Shown here one piece after another: positions 48,111 to 61,849 of a DNA stretch of 64,000 nucleotides (within the stretch, counting starts at the first letter, position 1; the number at the start of each line of letters is the position of its first letter). The position numbers were made by a program, and so were the translations under genes. The notes under the pieces were generated by a model. It ran no database searches. It was not told the origin of the DNA and saw only the letters and a program-made list of their open reading frames with translations. The DNA is taken from NCBI GenBank assembly GCA_021397835.1, contig JAJFZO010000747.1, positions 3,102,501 to 3,166,500 on the forward strand, in the 5' to 3' direction. The stretch comes from Moringa oleifera (taxonomy: Eukaryota; Streptophyta; Magnoliopsida; Brassicales; Moringaceae).

Positions 48111-50900
48111 ACTTTATTTTTATTACCTTAACCTTAACTGAACTTCCATACTAACAAATGATGGTTCATCAAATTGTCACTATGTTTGTTGATTTGATTT
48201 TTATTAAATTTTTTAAAATATGTTAATATATGATAAATAAATAAAATAAACCAATAAATTTTATTTTATTTTATTATTAATATAGTAAATTAAAAAAATT
48301 ATTTATTTTTTTAAAAATAAAAGGAGTAAATGATTGGTCTTCTGAACTAATTACTATTAATCTAATATGTATAATAGTAATATTACTTTGAACTGAACTT
48401 TTTTAAGATGCATACATCATAGTTACATATAAATATATGTTGATGTTTATTTTATTTTTTTATAATTATATATTAAATGTTTTTTAAACTTTTTTTCATT
48501 TTATAATAATTTTATCAAATAATTTTTAAAAATTTTAATTTAATGATAATTTTATTTAAAACATTTCAAATTTTAAAATTTCTGTCAAAATTATATCAAT
48601 GTGAAAATTTTATCAAGTATATATATATATATATATTCTTGAATTAAGAATTCATTCTCCAATCTACAAGCTTAGTTTTTTTTAATTTTTAATTTTTTAT
48701 GTTTATTTTATTTTATTAATGATTAGTTTGTAATTAATATATTGTAACACATTATCAATACATCTATGATATTTGCTTGACTTTTAGATGTTTAAGATTA
48801 TGATGAGTATCATGTCTATCATGCTAATTGGACAATGTTGAGAGCAAGAAGAGATTAGGACAATTATTTTCTTTTAATGGTGATGTCAAAGAAATTCAAG
48901 CAATAATTATCAAAGAAAATGTGAATCTAAGGACAAACTCAAGAGGAATTTGACTACTCCACTAAGAATTTAGTGTTTAATTTCAATTATTGGGCTAAAT
49001 AAGTTAACTAGGCCAATGACTAAGCCGTGGTGTGTGCAAGAAGAAATGCCTCACCTAATGACACATATGTGGTCAAGCGCATGAAGCTCACCTATGACCC
49101 GTGGCTCGTGGACTGGTCCATCTACCGTTTGGTTAGATTAAAATTATTTACTTTAAAAATAAACATATCGTTAATTTTAAATTTTTAAATATTCAATCTA
49201 ATGAATGGATATGGATTCTGTAGAATCATTTAAATAAATTAATAAATTAAATATAAATTTAATTTAGTTTATTTATCTTAATTTTAAATTAAAATTATGA
49301 ATATAAAAATTTAATAACATAATTCACTAATATTTTATTAATTTTTTATTTATAAAATATTATATTAATACAATATTTTTATATAAATTAAAATTTTTAA
49401 AAATTTATCAGATTTTAATGTGTTACTATTTTTTAAAAATAAAATAGAATATATCTATTATTTTGTAGTTTACAAATTTTTAAACGTTAGTTCATTTTAT
49501 AAAAGTGAAGCTAAGTTTGTTTATTTTTTAATTTTTTATTAAAAAGATATATAATCTTATATTATTGTTTATATTATTTACTTTGCTTGTTTAAAATTAT
49601 TTTAAAATTAAATAAGAAGACATATTATTTTTTAGTCTATTATTTAAATATTACATGTAAAGATGTACTAAATTTGTTTTATATTTGATATGTTAAGAGT
49701 CAATAGTTTTTATTTTATTAATTTTTATATTATTATTATTATTTATATATTAAAATTTATTGATTTACTTATTTATCGTTATTATTAAAAAATAAAAAAT
49801 ATTTATTAAATTAATTTTAATAAAATTTAATTATTAAATTGATTTGTATATAATTTATCTAAAATTTATTTAAAATTAAATAAAATAATTCATAATTAAT
49901 ATAATTCATATATATATATATATATATCTATCGTATCATCTGGTGCATCAAGCTTTTGGATAGAACCATAATTTTTTTATAAATGAGTTTAACTCGACCA
50001 ATTAACATAAGAAACCGACCAAACATTTTATAAATCGAACTTGAACCGTATATTCATTGATAGAATTGAATCATGTCGACCCTAATTTGTGCATTTACTA
50101 AACTCGAAATGTCATATGCTTATGCAAATTATTAGGACACTTATTTTGGGCTTCAACTGATTTTATATGTACCCACTTTATTGCGTTCAGCCAATTTTCA
50201 ATTGCAAAGGGCTAATCCAATGGGAGCATGGGACCTATTTCAATTCAATCTAATGCTTTGGTATAAATTTGAGTTAGTTTTGATATTTTTTAAAAGAAAA
50301 TAAAAAATATTTTTATAATTTATTATATTTATGTGATAAAATAAATAAATAAAATTATAGTTGTTGATTTCATTGAATTGATATGTATTAATATTTTTAA
50401 AATTTAGTATAATTGAAATATTAATTTAAATAAAAATTTATTTATTTATTTTTAATTATATCAATTTTTATTATTTAAAAATAAATAATTTATATGTTTT
50501 TAACCTATTTTTAAGTAATATGGGCATATGTACACATATAACCTACAGGGGTAGGGGTTTGGTAAAGAGTTTGCTAACCCAATAAAGGATCAAAGGATGG
50601 GGCATTCTCTCTTAGGTGACTTCCACCTGATTCAAAAGATTGGTAAATCTTTTGAATTTTTTTGTAATTTTAAAATTTATAAATAAATAAATATTTATTT
50701 TATTAAATATTTTTAAAAATATAATATTAATTTAATTATCAATTTTTTTATATGTTTATATCCAGAAATTATTTGTTCAAAAAAAAAAGCCCACTAAAAT
50801 GGATTGATCATGAGCGATGTAAGACTGCGATTGTGTTGGCAATAATCTTTCTTTCTGGCGTGTCTTGTCTTCACAATTGTGCACGAAGTTCACTGAGGCC
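48111..50900. other. AT-rich intergenic DNA with two (TA)n tracts
   Basis: No gene is supported. (TA)n runs occur near 48616-48636 and 49908-49928. The part 48780-49135 is a less AT-rich island resembling decayed repeat sequence, with no identifiable frame. The part 50540-50900 leads into the promoter of the next gene. Confidence 0.5.
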
Positions 50901-51333
50901 ATTGACTGCACCACTAGAAGATCGTCAGCAACTGATTTCGTGTGGATGGTGAGGATGACGTCATTAAAAATTCCATGGGCCCCGCCTCCTCTTGCTCTCG
51001 ATCAGTTCCAGGTCAGTCACGAGACTTTCTTCTGATCCTAGTAAAAAGTAAACAGTGTAGTTCTTTAAAGTCTGGAAAAATCCACTTGGAAGTCGAAGGC
51101 GGTTTTATTTTTGCTATTGTGAGCCGTATCCGATTGCGCACAATAGCACCACCACCATTGGCTCTGTGAACTGTTTGCTGTGCGGTCCTTAAAGCACCCT
51201 TTTCTCCTAGCAAAAAAATAAAAATAAAAATAAAAATACTAACCCTTGATTTGCAGAAAAGCCCACTGAGGAGGGGAAGATAGATTCCTTGACGGATACT
51301 GCTATTGATTTCTCTACAGATTCATCTGTTCGC
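50901..51333 (+). promoter_or_regulatory. Promoter and leader of the pseudokinase gene
   Basis: GC content rises from about 50800. A leader intron fits 51012-51256 (CCAG|GTCAGT donor; TTGCAG acceptor). The remaining leader, 51257-51333, is continuous with the ATG at 51334. The start site is not determined. Confidence 0.4.
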
Positions 51334-52686
51334 ATGTGCAAAACCAAAATGGCGATTAACGCGTCGGATCCTAGCTCAGCTCAAACCCCACGAACTCGGT
51401 CGAGGAAATCCTCTCAGAAATCCAAAGCGCCGCCGACGGAATCATCCCGAGCTCCGCCGAGTCAGACCCCTCCTAACCAGAACCCGAAATCAAGCGGCAA
51501 CTTGAAATCCACCACAAGCTCCAGCGGTACCAATGCTTCGTCTTCGAACGCGTCTCTCTCTATCGCAACCAGCCGGACCTCCCTCTCCAGCCTCAGGGAT
51601 TCTCTCCCTGAGAACACCCACATCTATGATATCGTTGAAATTCGTGCTGCCACTAACAACTTCCTCGCCAAGCGCCACTCGTCGTCTTCCTCCTCCACGG
51701 CTTGCTGGCGCTGTACTTTACGGGGCAAGGAAGCCATCGTGTTCCAGCGGAAGTTCCGCCGCAAAATTGACATGGACGAGCTCAAGCAGAGGCTCTCCGT
51801 CATCTGCAGGAGTCATCACGTGAGCGTCATCACCCTCCTTGGCGCCTCCGTCTCCGGCGAGCACATATACTTGGTCTACGAGTTCATCCATGGCGCCACA
51901 CTCGCAGAATGCTTGCGTAACCCCAATAACCCGAGCTTCACGGTCCTGTCGACATGGATCTCACGAATGCAGATAGCCGCGGATCTCGCTGACGGGCTCG
52001 ATTACATCCATAACAAGACCGGGTTGAAGATCCGATTGGTCCACAACCACATCAAGAGCAGCAGTGTCATGGTGACGGAGCCCTCGTTCAACGGTAAGAT
52101 TTGTCATTTCGGTACGGCCCAGCTCTGCGGGGATGCGGAGGAGGAGGAGGAGAGCGGGCGACCCGAACCGGAGATCGTGGAAGAGGAACCGAGAGAGCTC
52201 AAGAGATGGGGTAGCGCAGCGAGGCGGTTCGAAGGCGTAAGAGGGTACATGTCGCCCGAGTTCCAGGCCACCGGGATGGGCACGCAGAAATCCGACATTT
52301 ACGCCTTCGGGGTTGTTATCCTAGAGCTGTTATGCGGCGAGGAGCCCCTGAAGTACAGGTTCGACAAGGCGCGAAGGGACTTCTTGAGGACCTCCGTGAT
52401 TGACACCGCCAGAGCCGCCATCGACGGCGCTGGTGATGAAGATGGTGGGGGTCGGGTGGGGAGGTTGCGGAAGTGGATAGACAGACGACTAAGGGATTCT
52501 TTCCCGTTGGAGGTGGCGGAGAAGCTAATACGTGTCGCGCTGAACTGCGTCCACGTGGATCCAGATAAGCGGCCCGACATGGGACGCGTCGCAGGCAAGA
52601 TATCTAAGCTTTACTTAGAATCGAGAACTTGGTCCGATAACATGAAGATTCCTGCCAACATCTCTGTCTCCCTAGCACCTAGATGA
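51334..52686 (+). CDS. LysM-RLK-like cytoplasmic kinase, predicted pseudokinase
   Basis: An intronless 450-residue protein starting MCKTKM. Residues 1-90 are a Ser/Pro-rich basic tail; there is no signal peptide, LysM domain or membrane segment. The kinase fold spans about 100-428: NNFLAKRHSSSSSS where the glycine loop should be, VFQRKFRRK, YLVYEFIHGATL, then LVHNHIKSSS (237-241 HNHIK in place of HRDIK) and ICHFG (258-260, in place of DFG). An MSPEF segment (307) and SDIYAFGVVILELL follow. Both the catynaltic-loop Asp and the DFG Asp are absent, so phosphotransfer is unlikely and a scaffold or allosteric role is inferred. Plant databases, as I recall, label the closest relatives lysM domain receptor-like kinase 3-like although they have no LysM. 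A Glu-rich insert with varying length lies at about 269-287. Confidence 0.88.
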   Translation: MCKTKMAINASDPSSAQTPRTRSRKSSQKSKAPPTESSRAPPSQTPPNQNPKSSGNLKSTTSSSGTNASSSNASLSIATSRTSLSSLRDSLPENTHIYDIVEIRAATNNFLAKRHSSSSSSTACWRCTLRGKEAIVFQRKFRRKIDMDELKQRLSVICRSHHVSVITLLGASVSGEHIYLVYEFIHGATLAECLRNPNNPSFTVLSTWISRMQIAADLADGLDYIHNKTGLKIRLVHNHIKSSSVMVTEPSFNGKICHFGTAQLCGDAEEEEESGRPEPEIVEEEPRELKRWGSAARRFEGVRGYMSPEFQATGMGTQKSDIYAFGVVILELLCGEEPLKYRFDKARRDFLRTSVIDTARAAIDGAGDEDGGGRVGRLRKWIDRRLRDSFPLEVAEKLIRVALNCVHVDPDKRPDMGRVAGKISKLYLESRTWSDNMKIPANISVSLAPR

Positions 52687-55576
52687 TGATGATGATGACG
52701 TGGCAATATCACTATTTGGCGGCCATTTTTTTAATAAAAATTTCACAAGTTGATATTGTAGAGGATTTATAGATAATTATTTTATTAGATTAATTCCGGA
52801 ATTTGATCATGACAGGAGTTATGTATATTTTTTGAAATAATTAATTTACAAAATTCAACAACATTTAGATCATATTCGAATTTTAAAAGTGATTAATCAA
52901 ATTAAAATAAATTAAATGGTGTGTGGGTGTCACAGGACAAGATATGGGGCATTTGTTTTTTCGGGGATCTAAATATTAAAAGTCAATAACCAATTATTAA
53001 ATTAAATAATGGTTATCATGGAAAAAGATTTATATTTATATTAAAAAAATTTCATGCATTATTTTATATTTGTCCGTAGTCTATTTGATAGGAGGCATTC
53101 ACTAACCATATTCGACTGTCACCTTTATAAGGGTGAAATTAATATAAATCATAATTTTATTTTGGATACCCAATTTCTTTTTTTTTTAAAAAAAAAAGCC
53201 TTAAAATTCAGTCATTTTTATACAGGTTTTGATAAGGATGTTTGCTATTTCTGTTTTTTTTTTTTTTGTTTTTTCTTGGTCTTAGTTCTCTTCTATTATC
53301 TTATACATTAATTTGTTTTAATGTTTATGACCTTTTGTTTTAACAATTATTTTTAAACATTAAATTATATTAATTTTTTATTTTATATCTCAAAATATCA
53401 ATTAAATTTATTATATATTTAATATTTTAATTTAAATTCAATCAAAAATTTAAATAATTAAAAATATTCAAATTAAAAATATTGTAGAACCAATTTTAAC
53501 ATGAAACTTTTTACAAATGCAAAGAAATAATCAAGTTGTTGTTAAAAATAATTTTTTAATTTAGGTATTTTAATAACAAAATATATTCTTAATTTTTTAT
53601 GATTATTTAAAATAGTGTTCAATTTATTTCAAATTAAAATATTAAATAAATAATTGATATAATGGATACATTAAAATTTAAAGTAAAAGGCGAGTTTAGT
53701 TTAGCTTAGTTTTTTTTTTAAATATTTACCTTTAATTTTATGATCTTTGATTTTATGCTTTATATTTTATAATTTTAAACTATATATTTTACGTTGTAAT
53801 AAACCATGTATTGATGTTGTGTAAACATATATGAAACTTTCATATGGAATAAAATTAAAAAAAAATTAACCGAATATAACATGGGATAAATATTTTAAAA
53901 ACTTTAAACTATATATACATAGAATTAATTAAAATCATATTGTATCAATTAAATCAATTTGTATATTTAATTTTTTAAATTAAATTAAATTTTAAATAAT
54001 TTTAAAAAAATTATAAATATTTGTATCATTAAAATATTTAAAAATAATTTAAATAAATATTATTTTTTATTTCAAATATATTTTTGACCCTAAAAAAAGA
54101 AAAGAAGCTTTGAAGCTTAAAGGGTAAAACGAGTTGATCCTTTCATGGAAGATGGAAGAAACTGGAACAAATGAGACATCTAATTGTCTACTCAGACTTT
54201 TGTTAGACTTTGTGGAAATATTCAAAGAGATGAGGAACCTACCGATAGAGTTGAAAAATTAGAGGACTGAAGAAGTTGTCAAAAGGTTAACCAGCACACA
54301 AGTGGGATGGAAAGTGGAAACTTAGGTGGAAGATGATTAATGAAAAGTGATGAAGAAGGTAAAAGATGGTTGACATCTATGTCAAGCATGGAAGCTGTAC
54401 CTAATATCTATGGAAGAAGGGTGACCTGAGTCAAATTATCTTTTCTGACTTGATGTAAAAGAAAACTCGCAGGTTGTGGAAAGTCGGTATTTTCTCGGAA
54501 GAAAATCCATAGGAAAATCACAATTTTCTTTGTGGAAACTTAGCTTATAAGATAATTGAAGTTTATTAAACCATCAATTATGAGGTAATGATCTGTGCCT
54601 TTTGTAGAGAAACAAGCACTGTTCATCCTTATTTCCTTTTTTTGTTTAATAAAAAAAGAATTGAAATAAAATCTTTTAAAACAAATTATATTTAAAATTT
54701 GGATAAAAATCATTTAAATTTTAAATTTTACTTTTTCTTAAATCAAATTTTAAGTTTTAAAACGTTTTAAAATAAATTTTAAACTATCAATTTGAGTAGA
54801 ACTGAATATATCAAAAAAATTTAAAATTTAAAAATATTTAAATTAAAAATTTCTTATAATAGATTTTGATTTAAAATTTTTAACGGATGTAAAAAATATT
54901 CAAATTATCATCACAAAAAATTTAAAATTTTTTAAGTATTAAAAATATAATTTTAAAAAATTATAGTATTGAAAATTAAAAAATAATTTTTCAATAAAAA
55001 TTTTAGAGTTTGTTAAGTATCAAAAATATTATTTAAAAATATTTATTGCTAAAAATTAAAAAATTTATAATAAATAATATGTGAGTCTAAAATTTAAAAT
55101 GTAAATTATTTTAAAAATATTTTAATAAAATATGTTTATCCTTTTTATTTTTTATTAATTAAAAATATTTTGAATTTAAAATATAAAATATTCTTTAAAT
55201 TTTTAAATAAATTTACTCAAAATCTTATTTCTGAGCCTAAAATTTAACTTAAAATAAGATTGTATTAATAATATCGTGTAAGGATGGACAACTGGTGTAC
55301 CACTTTCTCATATAAGTTCAAGAGAAAAGTATTCAATTAATATTTGCAAATAGAAAACAAATTCTCAGTTCCCATTTCCTCGCACTCACTGTACATAGCA
55401 AATCAAATGCAGCCTCTAACTTTCTTTTAGAGCCAAAAAAATAGTAAAAGGAAATCATCCAACATTTTCATGGCTTTATAGCTATATTGCTTTCGAACAA
55501 GAAATCTGGCAAATTTTCCTTCACTTTCTTGTTCTTTCCATCATCAAAAAAAAAAAAAAAAAGGAACTCTAGGTCT
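52687..55576. other. AT-rich intergenic DNA
   Basis: The start is the 3'UTR of the pseudokinase gene. The part 54085-54640 is a less AT-rich island with no readable gene, possibly a decayed element. The part 54780-55260 resembles parts of the dispersed AT-rich repeat. The last 250 bp include the 3' end of the DUF547 gene and a poly-A run at about 55545-55562. Confidence 0.5.
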
Positions 55577-58500
55577 CTATATGGCCAACAGATACTGGAA
55601 TTCAAAGTCATACGGTATCTTCTCAACGGTGATGGACACTTTGCCGCTGTTATGGCTTCTGAAACAATCCACCATTGATTTTCTCAGTGAACCGGAAGTT
55701 GGCAGCTGGTGGCAGACCCACTCCACCAAGGTGTCTATGTCGAATGCAAAATCCAGCATATGTCGAAGCAAAAGCTCAGGGAATGCAATTCTTTTCGTGT
55801 TAGCCACCACGATTGAGGCCTGCAGATACTCCAGCTTTGATTTCTCCATCTCAGCTATAACACCATCAGCTGTGTATATTCTCACCTGTGCAATGAACAT
55901 CTCAGGGTTACAGATCAAAGAGCTCAAAGTCATAAACAGAAACTAAGATATTGTCAATTCTGATTATGATTGCATAGATTTATCTTGAAGGAAGTTTAAC
56001 CTTGCAATTATAATTATGATCAAATCAGATAATATCTTATGAGTCCCACCATGAGAATCATCTCTGGACTTAAAAATCCTTAACAGGATAAAACAGTATA
56101 ATTATGATTGAATGAGATAATATCTTATGAGTCTCTGTCTGCAATTTTGAACATTAACATATATAAGTCATAGAAGAGTGAAGGAATTAAGCATCTTACT
56201 TACCGCAGGAGAGGAGCGAGTTCCACAGCAAAGAGCGAATGTGACATTGGGATCCACTGATTCTAGTCCATAGAGTTTATGAACAATAGTTTCTTTATCT
56301 TCCTTATCACCCTTTTGATAAGCCTACATGGAAAAATTATATAAGACACATTAGGAGAATTTACGAATAATTAGTACTCTATCGGGCACATACTCGAAGA
56401 TGATGAGTACCTCTTTCATGTTAGAAGATGCAGGCTTCCGTAAAATGTAATGCTCTATTGTATGTGCATTTATCGTGTTGCCTCCAATGTTGAGTGTAGC
56501 CTGAAATCAATATTTTATACTTTAACTCTTATTTAAATTAAGATTTTTTATTGATCTGATTCTAATGTGATAACCATTCTAAATAGAAAATAAAAAGCTC
56601 CCTACTTCTTAATAGGACAATTGAGGAAAGAATTTGAGATGTACCTTGTTCACCAATGCCACCATATTTTCTGGGGTAGTAGGCACTCCATATTGGAGAA
56701 ATCCCTGGAATGACAGTTTCAATGAAATAACATGAGGATTCAAGTGAAATGAAATAGGTAATGGAGTTTCCATGTGATCTTGATCATGTTTGTGTAAGAT
56801 TATTGCACATCAGGCTGGACATCTTCTTAACAATTAAGAAAGAAACGAATTTTTTGTATGGTTTACATGCATGATACAGGCATTGTACATGTTGATCCAG
56901 AATGCTAATTTTTGCTGGTTGCTCAAGACCCTCAAGTCCACTGACTGCAAATTGTTCATCAAAACCCTGCAGATTGCTCACAAATAAGCCAATGGTGAGT
57001 ACTTGATTTGTATATTCAAGCACGTCATGGCAGAATTTCTTTTCTGTCTTCAACTTACCTCAACTTCTTTATTAAAGGAACGGAGCTAGAGCTGGAAATG
57101 CTTTTCGGATCTAAAGAACTTGAGGTAAAAATAACCAAGTTCTTGTAAGGGCCAATGTCCCTTGGAATAGACTCTTCCATGTTGAAGATCCCATACGGGT
57201 CTTGTTGTCTTGATTCCTTATGAATCAAAAGACTTGACTTTGAGTTCAAGCCGGCATCAGCCCTGAAGCTTCTTGAGCTTGAAGAAGAGTGCATAGACCT
57301 GGAAACAGGACCTGACTTCTCTAGCTCCATTGCTCTTGATGTTCTAAGTAGCCTCACATATATGAAGTTCAAACACTTCAGAATGTTCTCAGACAGCTTG
57401 TTGGGATGCCATATCTGAGTGTTCTCTTCTGATAGAATAACACTTGATAGAGACTTCGGTGGCAGGTCTAAGGAGGTCTCCGGATTACGTTCCCTTAGCT
57501 GATCAAAAACAAAAGAATTCAGTAACTTAAATTGGTACCCTCCATCACTGACACTTTAATCTGATTAAGCAAAGAGAAAAATGAATAAAGAGCATGCTTA
57601 ATTAGGACAAATTTTTTCGCCTGCATATATATACCTTAGGTGATGGATATCTAGGGTCTCGCAAGGGGGAAGGAGACTTAAGTGCACTGCTTCTTCTCGA
57701 AGTCTTCTCTTGTAACTTCAACTGTTCTTGGAAATGATTTTCCTTCTGATCAGCCAGTAATTTTGAGCTTGTCATTTTGTCGTTACCGAGACTGAAGTCA
57801 CTACTAAGCACATAATCACCCTTTATAGCTTTACTTATGAAATGCAATGCCTTGGTCTCGAATGCCACTTTCTCGTTGCCAACCTTGTTTATAGGGCTTG
57901 GAGGAATCATATTCGATGGATTCCCGTGAACGTTGTTGCTTAACGTTCCGGGTTGCCATTGTCGCGATTTCGTTTCCTTGGTGAACTCCTGCTCGTGTTT
58001 CAAACCGAGCTGAAGCTGGCTGATCTTGCTTTCTAATCGAGCTATCTCACCCTCAACCATAGCTAGCTCTGCAAGCAACTCCTTCGTCTGCATATATTTC
58101 ATGAAAGAGTATTTATCTTTTCAAAAACGTGCTATATGAGCAACCGTATATAAGACGAACTCTAGCAAATCGGAAGGTAATCTTGATTTTGTTCATTATA
58201 TATCTACACAACAATGACACGTTAATACAATCAAATAACTTAAATGAGGAGATGGCAAAGAATCTATCATAGATTTGCTATGCCCTGCTATATCAGTCAA
58301 CCTAGCTGCAATATCCACCTCTCTTGGTAGAGAATTTTGGGACTAACTATTGTTTTGTTTGGTAAGAGAGAAAATTTGATAGACTTTGTAACGATTTACT
58401 TGCCTGAAGAGATTGAATTAAGAAGTTGGCACCGGCAACTTTCTTGAAAAGCAATGCTACACAAATGCGGTAGTTCATGATAACAAAAAAATAAAAAGGA

Positions 58501-59772
58501 AATTCCATACTAAAAATAAAAAATAATCTTGATTCGCATATTCTCTCACAATCACTATAGATTTTTTCTGATCATTTATTTTAAGATCACGATAAGGATA
58601 AATCTCCATTTGTTAGTCGATTTTTTCAACTCGAATATCTCAATTGTAAAAAAAAAAATGTGAAGTTATCTTAAGACTATATATATGCATTTACTAGTTA
58701 CCGAGCGGCTTATAACTAAATAGATTTAAGGAGATTGATTAAACAATAAGAAACCCTCTTGCTTATGTAGCTTCCCTTGTATCTAAGCTTAAAGGATTAG
58801 ATTTACTCAATCGATCACGTATGATTTCCTTTGTTTCCATGTTTATGTATTTATAAAGAAGATGATGAGGGGTTAATTACCTTAGAAGGAAGAAAGTTTG
58901 GGATGTTAACGGCAGAATCAAGCTGGTGATGTACGTGCTCCAAGATCTCGTGCATCTTTTCTTCTTGATTCAGCACTTTTTGAAGCATGGACACCTATAT
59001 ATAACATGACAAAATTCATCCGTTTAGTCATTACCCATATTTTAATTTATTCTACAAACCTTACCAAGAAAAGATCACAGAAAAGCACGGTATGCGTGTT
59101 TCACAGCCTGCAAGAATGAAAATTATGCATGGCTTTCTGGGAAGAATTTGATGCTTCTAGTGAATGTAATATATAGTTTAAAAGAGCAAATTAATATATC
59201 TATAAATCTGTAAATATTTTCTGAATATTTCACCAGATGAGTTATAGGAGTACCCTTCATGAATGAAATGTAATTGAGTATGAGAATGGCTATTTAATTT
59301 GCAAGTATTAAGTAATGCATCTTGCACATACCTCTCTCTCAAGTACCTCCCTCTTCTGCTGTCCATTTAGCTTCTTTTTCCTCTGGGAATTACAAACACA
59401 AACCAGTGGACAGTAAATTCAGCTAGTGTACATAACCAAGAAAATCAATTAAACAGTATAGAAAGAAAGAGTTTCAGCTACTAATCTTTCATTTATTTTC
59501 TTTTTTTTCATGTTAACATAATAAATTCCTTAAACAAAATTTAAAAAAAAAAAAAAACTTATTCACGACAGTCCATATCAACAGAAATTCTGGTTCATAA
59601 ATCTTTCAGTCTACTGAAGTAACCCCTAAGCAAACATTGTAAGAGGTGAACAGAAAACTCAGAAAGAACCCAAGAACAGAAGATCTCTGTAAGTATATAA
59701 TAACAGTACAGAACTTACAATCTCCAATGGCGGGCTAAAAGCGGAGGAAAAGTTGCCACCTTGAGTAGCCAT
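55577..59772 (-). CDS. Leucine-zipper (MIP1) / DUF547 protein
   Basis: Ten exons join in phase: 59772-59719, 59382-59332, 58994-58881, 58087-57635, 57498-57059, 56966-56867, 56704-56645, 56500-56411, 56323-56204 and 55885-55577, giving 596 residues. Residues about 19-110 form the coiled-coil Lzipper-MIP1 region (QQKREVLERE, VSMLQKVLNQEEKMHEILE, ELAMVEGEIARLESKISQL). A Ser-rich linker follows. The DUF547 domain starts near 372 with LSNQQKLAFWINMYNACIMH and includes FLQYGVPTTPENM, LNIGGNTINAHTIEHYILR and NVTFALCCGTRSSPAVRIYTA. The C-terminus YDFEFQYLLAI is typical of the family. Biochemical function is unknown; the family was first noted for a ternary-complex-factor MIP1 leucine zipper. I chose the start ATG at 59772 because it alone keeps the frame into exon 2. 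Confidence 0.9.
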
Positions 59773-59945
59773 GACCAGAACCTGATGAGGATCACCCACT
59801 TGAAGCCTCCCCAAGCCCACAACAACGAGTCACTGAAAAAACAAGGTTTTGATGATGATGAAGGCAGAAGTGTTGGGTAGAGAGTTAGAGCCGAAAAAGC
59901 TTGGAGGCAAAGCAAGAGTAGTTGCTGTTGTTGTTGACGTTTCAT
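59719..59945 (-). other. Overlapping upstream ORF in the DUF547 leader
   Basis: An ATG at 59945 opens a frame that runs past the DUF547 start codon (59772) in a different phase. After splicing it would end a few codons into exon 2 (TAA). Its start MKRQQQQQLLLLCLQ comes from a CAA/CTG-type repeat. If the transcript begins upstream of 59945, this would lower translation of the main frame unless bypassed. Confidence 0.35.
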
Positions 59946-61849
59946 TTGAAGAAGCGAAGGTGTAGCTAGAGAGAAGAAGATGAGACGGAGCTTTCATCTG
60001 AGGGTTTGATTAGTTCGTGGGTATTAAAGATAACCATCCGAAGGTGCGAGTGGGGGACACCACATGCAGAGCCAACGAGCCGTAGTGGAGGGTTTTCCTC
60101 TCTTTGCCTCTTAACGTAGCTTGCAATCGTGGTCTTTGACGTTCATAAGTTTAACAACCTAACTTCAATGCTAATTGAACATTTTGCATTATTTTTTATT
60201 TTTAATTTTTTGTGAAAATTTTTAATTAATTTGATATTTATACCTAGTAAAAAAAATTTTAAAATTAAAAATATTTAATTTTAAAATCTCATATAACAAA
60301 TTTTAATTTAAAATTTTAAACCTGCATATAAAAAAATTCAATCTATCATCATAAAAAAAATTAATTTTATTTCAAATATTTAAAATATTTTTTAATATTA
60401 TACTATCACAAATTTGAAAATTCATAAAAAAGCTCGTGAATAAAAAAATCATTCAAATTTGTAAAATAAACTTAAATATAATGCAAAATTTATTTGAGTC
60501 ATTTAATGATAAATTAATAGAAGATCTAAATCTTTTATTTTTATATATGAAAAAACTTTTTGCTTTACAAAATTTAACACTTAATATAGAGTTAAATTAT
60601 CTAATTTACGGTGTAGTTAGGTCGGTCCATTTTACTTATATAGCATGCATGAATCATGGAATCTAAAGTGTAAATTGATGGCTTTCTATATATACTCCTA
60701 ACTAAAATTATTGAACCTCGTGGTTCATTATTGATGACATTTTGTTTTCGGTAATATCCAATCAACATCTTTGATGATTTTTAATGGAAAGGTGTGATCA
60801 TTAATGATTTAATTGATCGGATTGTAGATTAAGATGATCCTAGAAATAGGTGATCTAATTAAGCAATTTAAATAATGATAGTAATCTTGAATCATTTCAA
60901 AACAATAATTGTAAAGTAAAATACAAAACAAAATTATTCTCCCATATTATTCTTAGTTACTTTTTTATTTAATTAATTAGCATTAATTATCATATATTAC
61001 ATTTTTAATTTCAATTAATATTTTATTTTTCATTTAGAATCTAATAACGGTCTTAATTTAGCTATAGTAGAAATGTTTAATCTTAAACTTTAGGCACTCA
61101 TATAAAAATTATTTATGGTATACTATTTAAGTCATTTTTTTCAATATTTTCAACTTTATCTTCCTTCAATTTAGATATATATATATATATATTAAATTAA
61201 ATACAAGAACAATTTGAAAATTCTACATCGGGCATGGAGATTTTTGGCTTTATTTTTATTTTTATATTTGTTTTTATTAGATGAAAATGAAATTAATTTT
61301 GTTGATGAAACCTAGATAGAACTTAGAGTCATCCCACTTGTATATATCTTGTGTTGTTGATATTTTTATTAATATCTCCTTTAATTTTGTTTAATTTCAT
61401 TATGATATTCAAGTTTTATTTAATCTAAATTTATAATTTAAAATTTGATGTTTTATTTTTTAAATATTAAAGTTTAATTTGTAAATGAGTTTTACCCGAA
61501 TTTAATTCTTCCAAAGGTGGTTGTGCAAATATAATTAACTACATAAATTGTTCACTATATTTAATAATGAAAATGGAAGTAAAAATAATTGTATCTCTTT
61601 TGGCATCCATTCTTCTTTTTCATTTTTTTTTTACCTTCATAATTGTATTAAAATTAAAATCGATTCTATCAAAAATTAAAAAAAAGGAAAAAAAAAAAGA
61701 AATTTCATGGGATGGAGTTTTGACTTGTGCCGAGTGGAGATTCTAAAACCCTGACTAAAACCCTCCGAATCTAGTGTTCCATTTCTTCCAACCCCCCGTC
61801 TCCTTAAGAGAAAGCCAGAATTTCCTCTAAACAGAGCAGAAGGCTGAGA
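59946..61849. other. Divergent intergenic region between DUF547 and GET3 genes
   Basis: The part 59946-60170 is the promoter side of the DUF547 gene, 60170-61640 is AT-rich with a (TA)n run near 61171-61191, and 61700-61849 is the GET3 promoter/leader with AAACCCT motifs near 61747 and 61760. No further gene is seen. Confidence 0.5.

Noticed and set aside
50752..51169. Open frames upstream of the pseudokinase
   Set aside because: They lie in the promoter/leader and show no domain.
51289..51333. 15-codon extension before the pseudokinase ATG
   Set aside because: It starts at TTG, not ATG; relatives I recall start at the MCK methionine.
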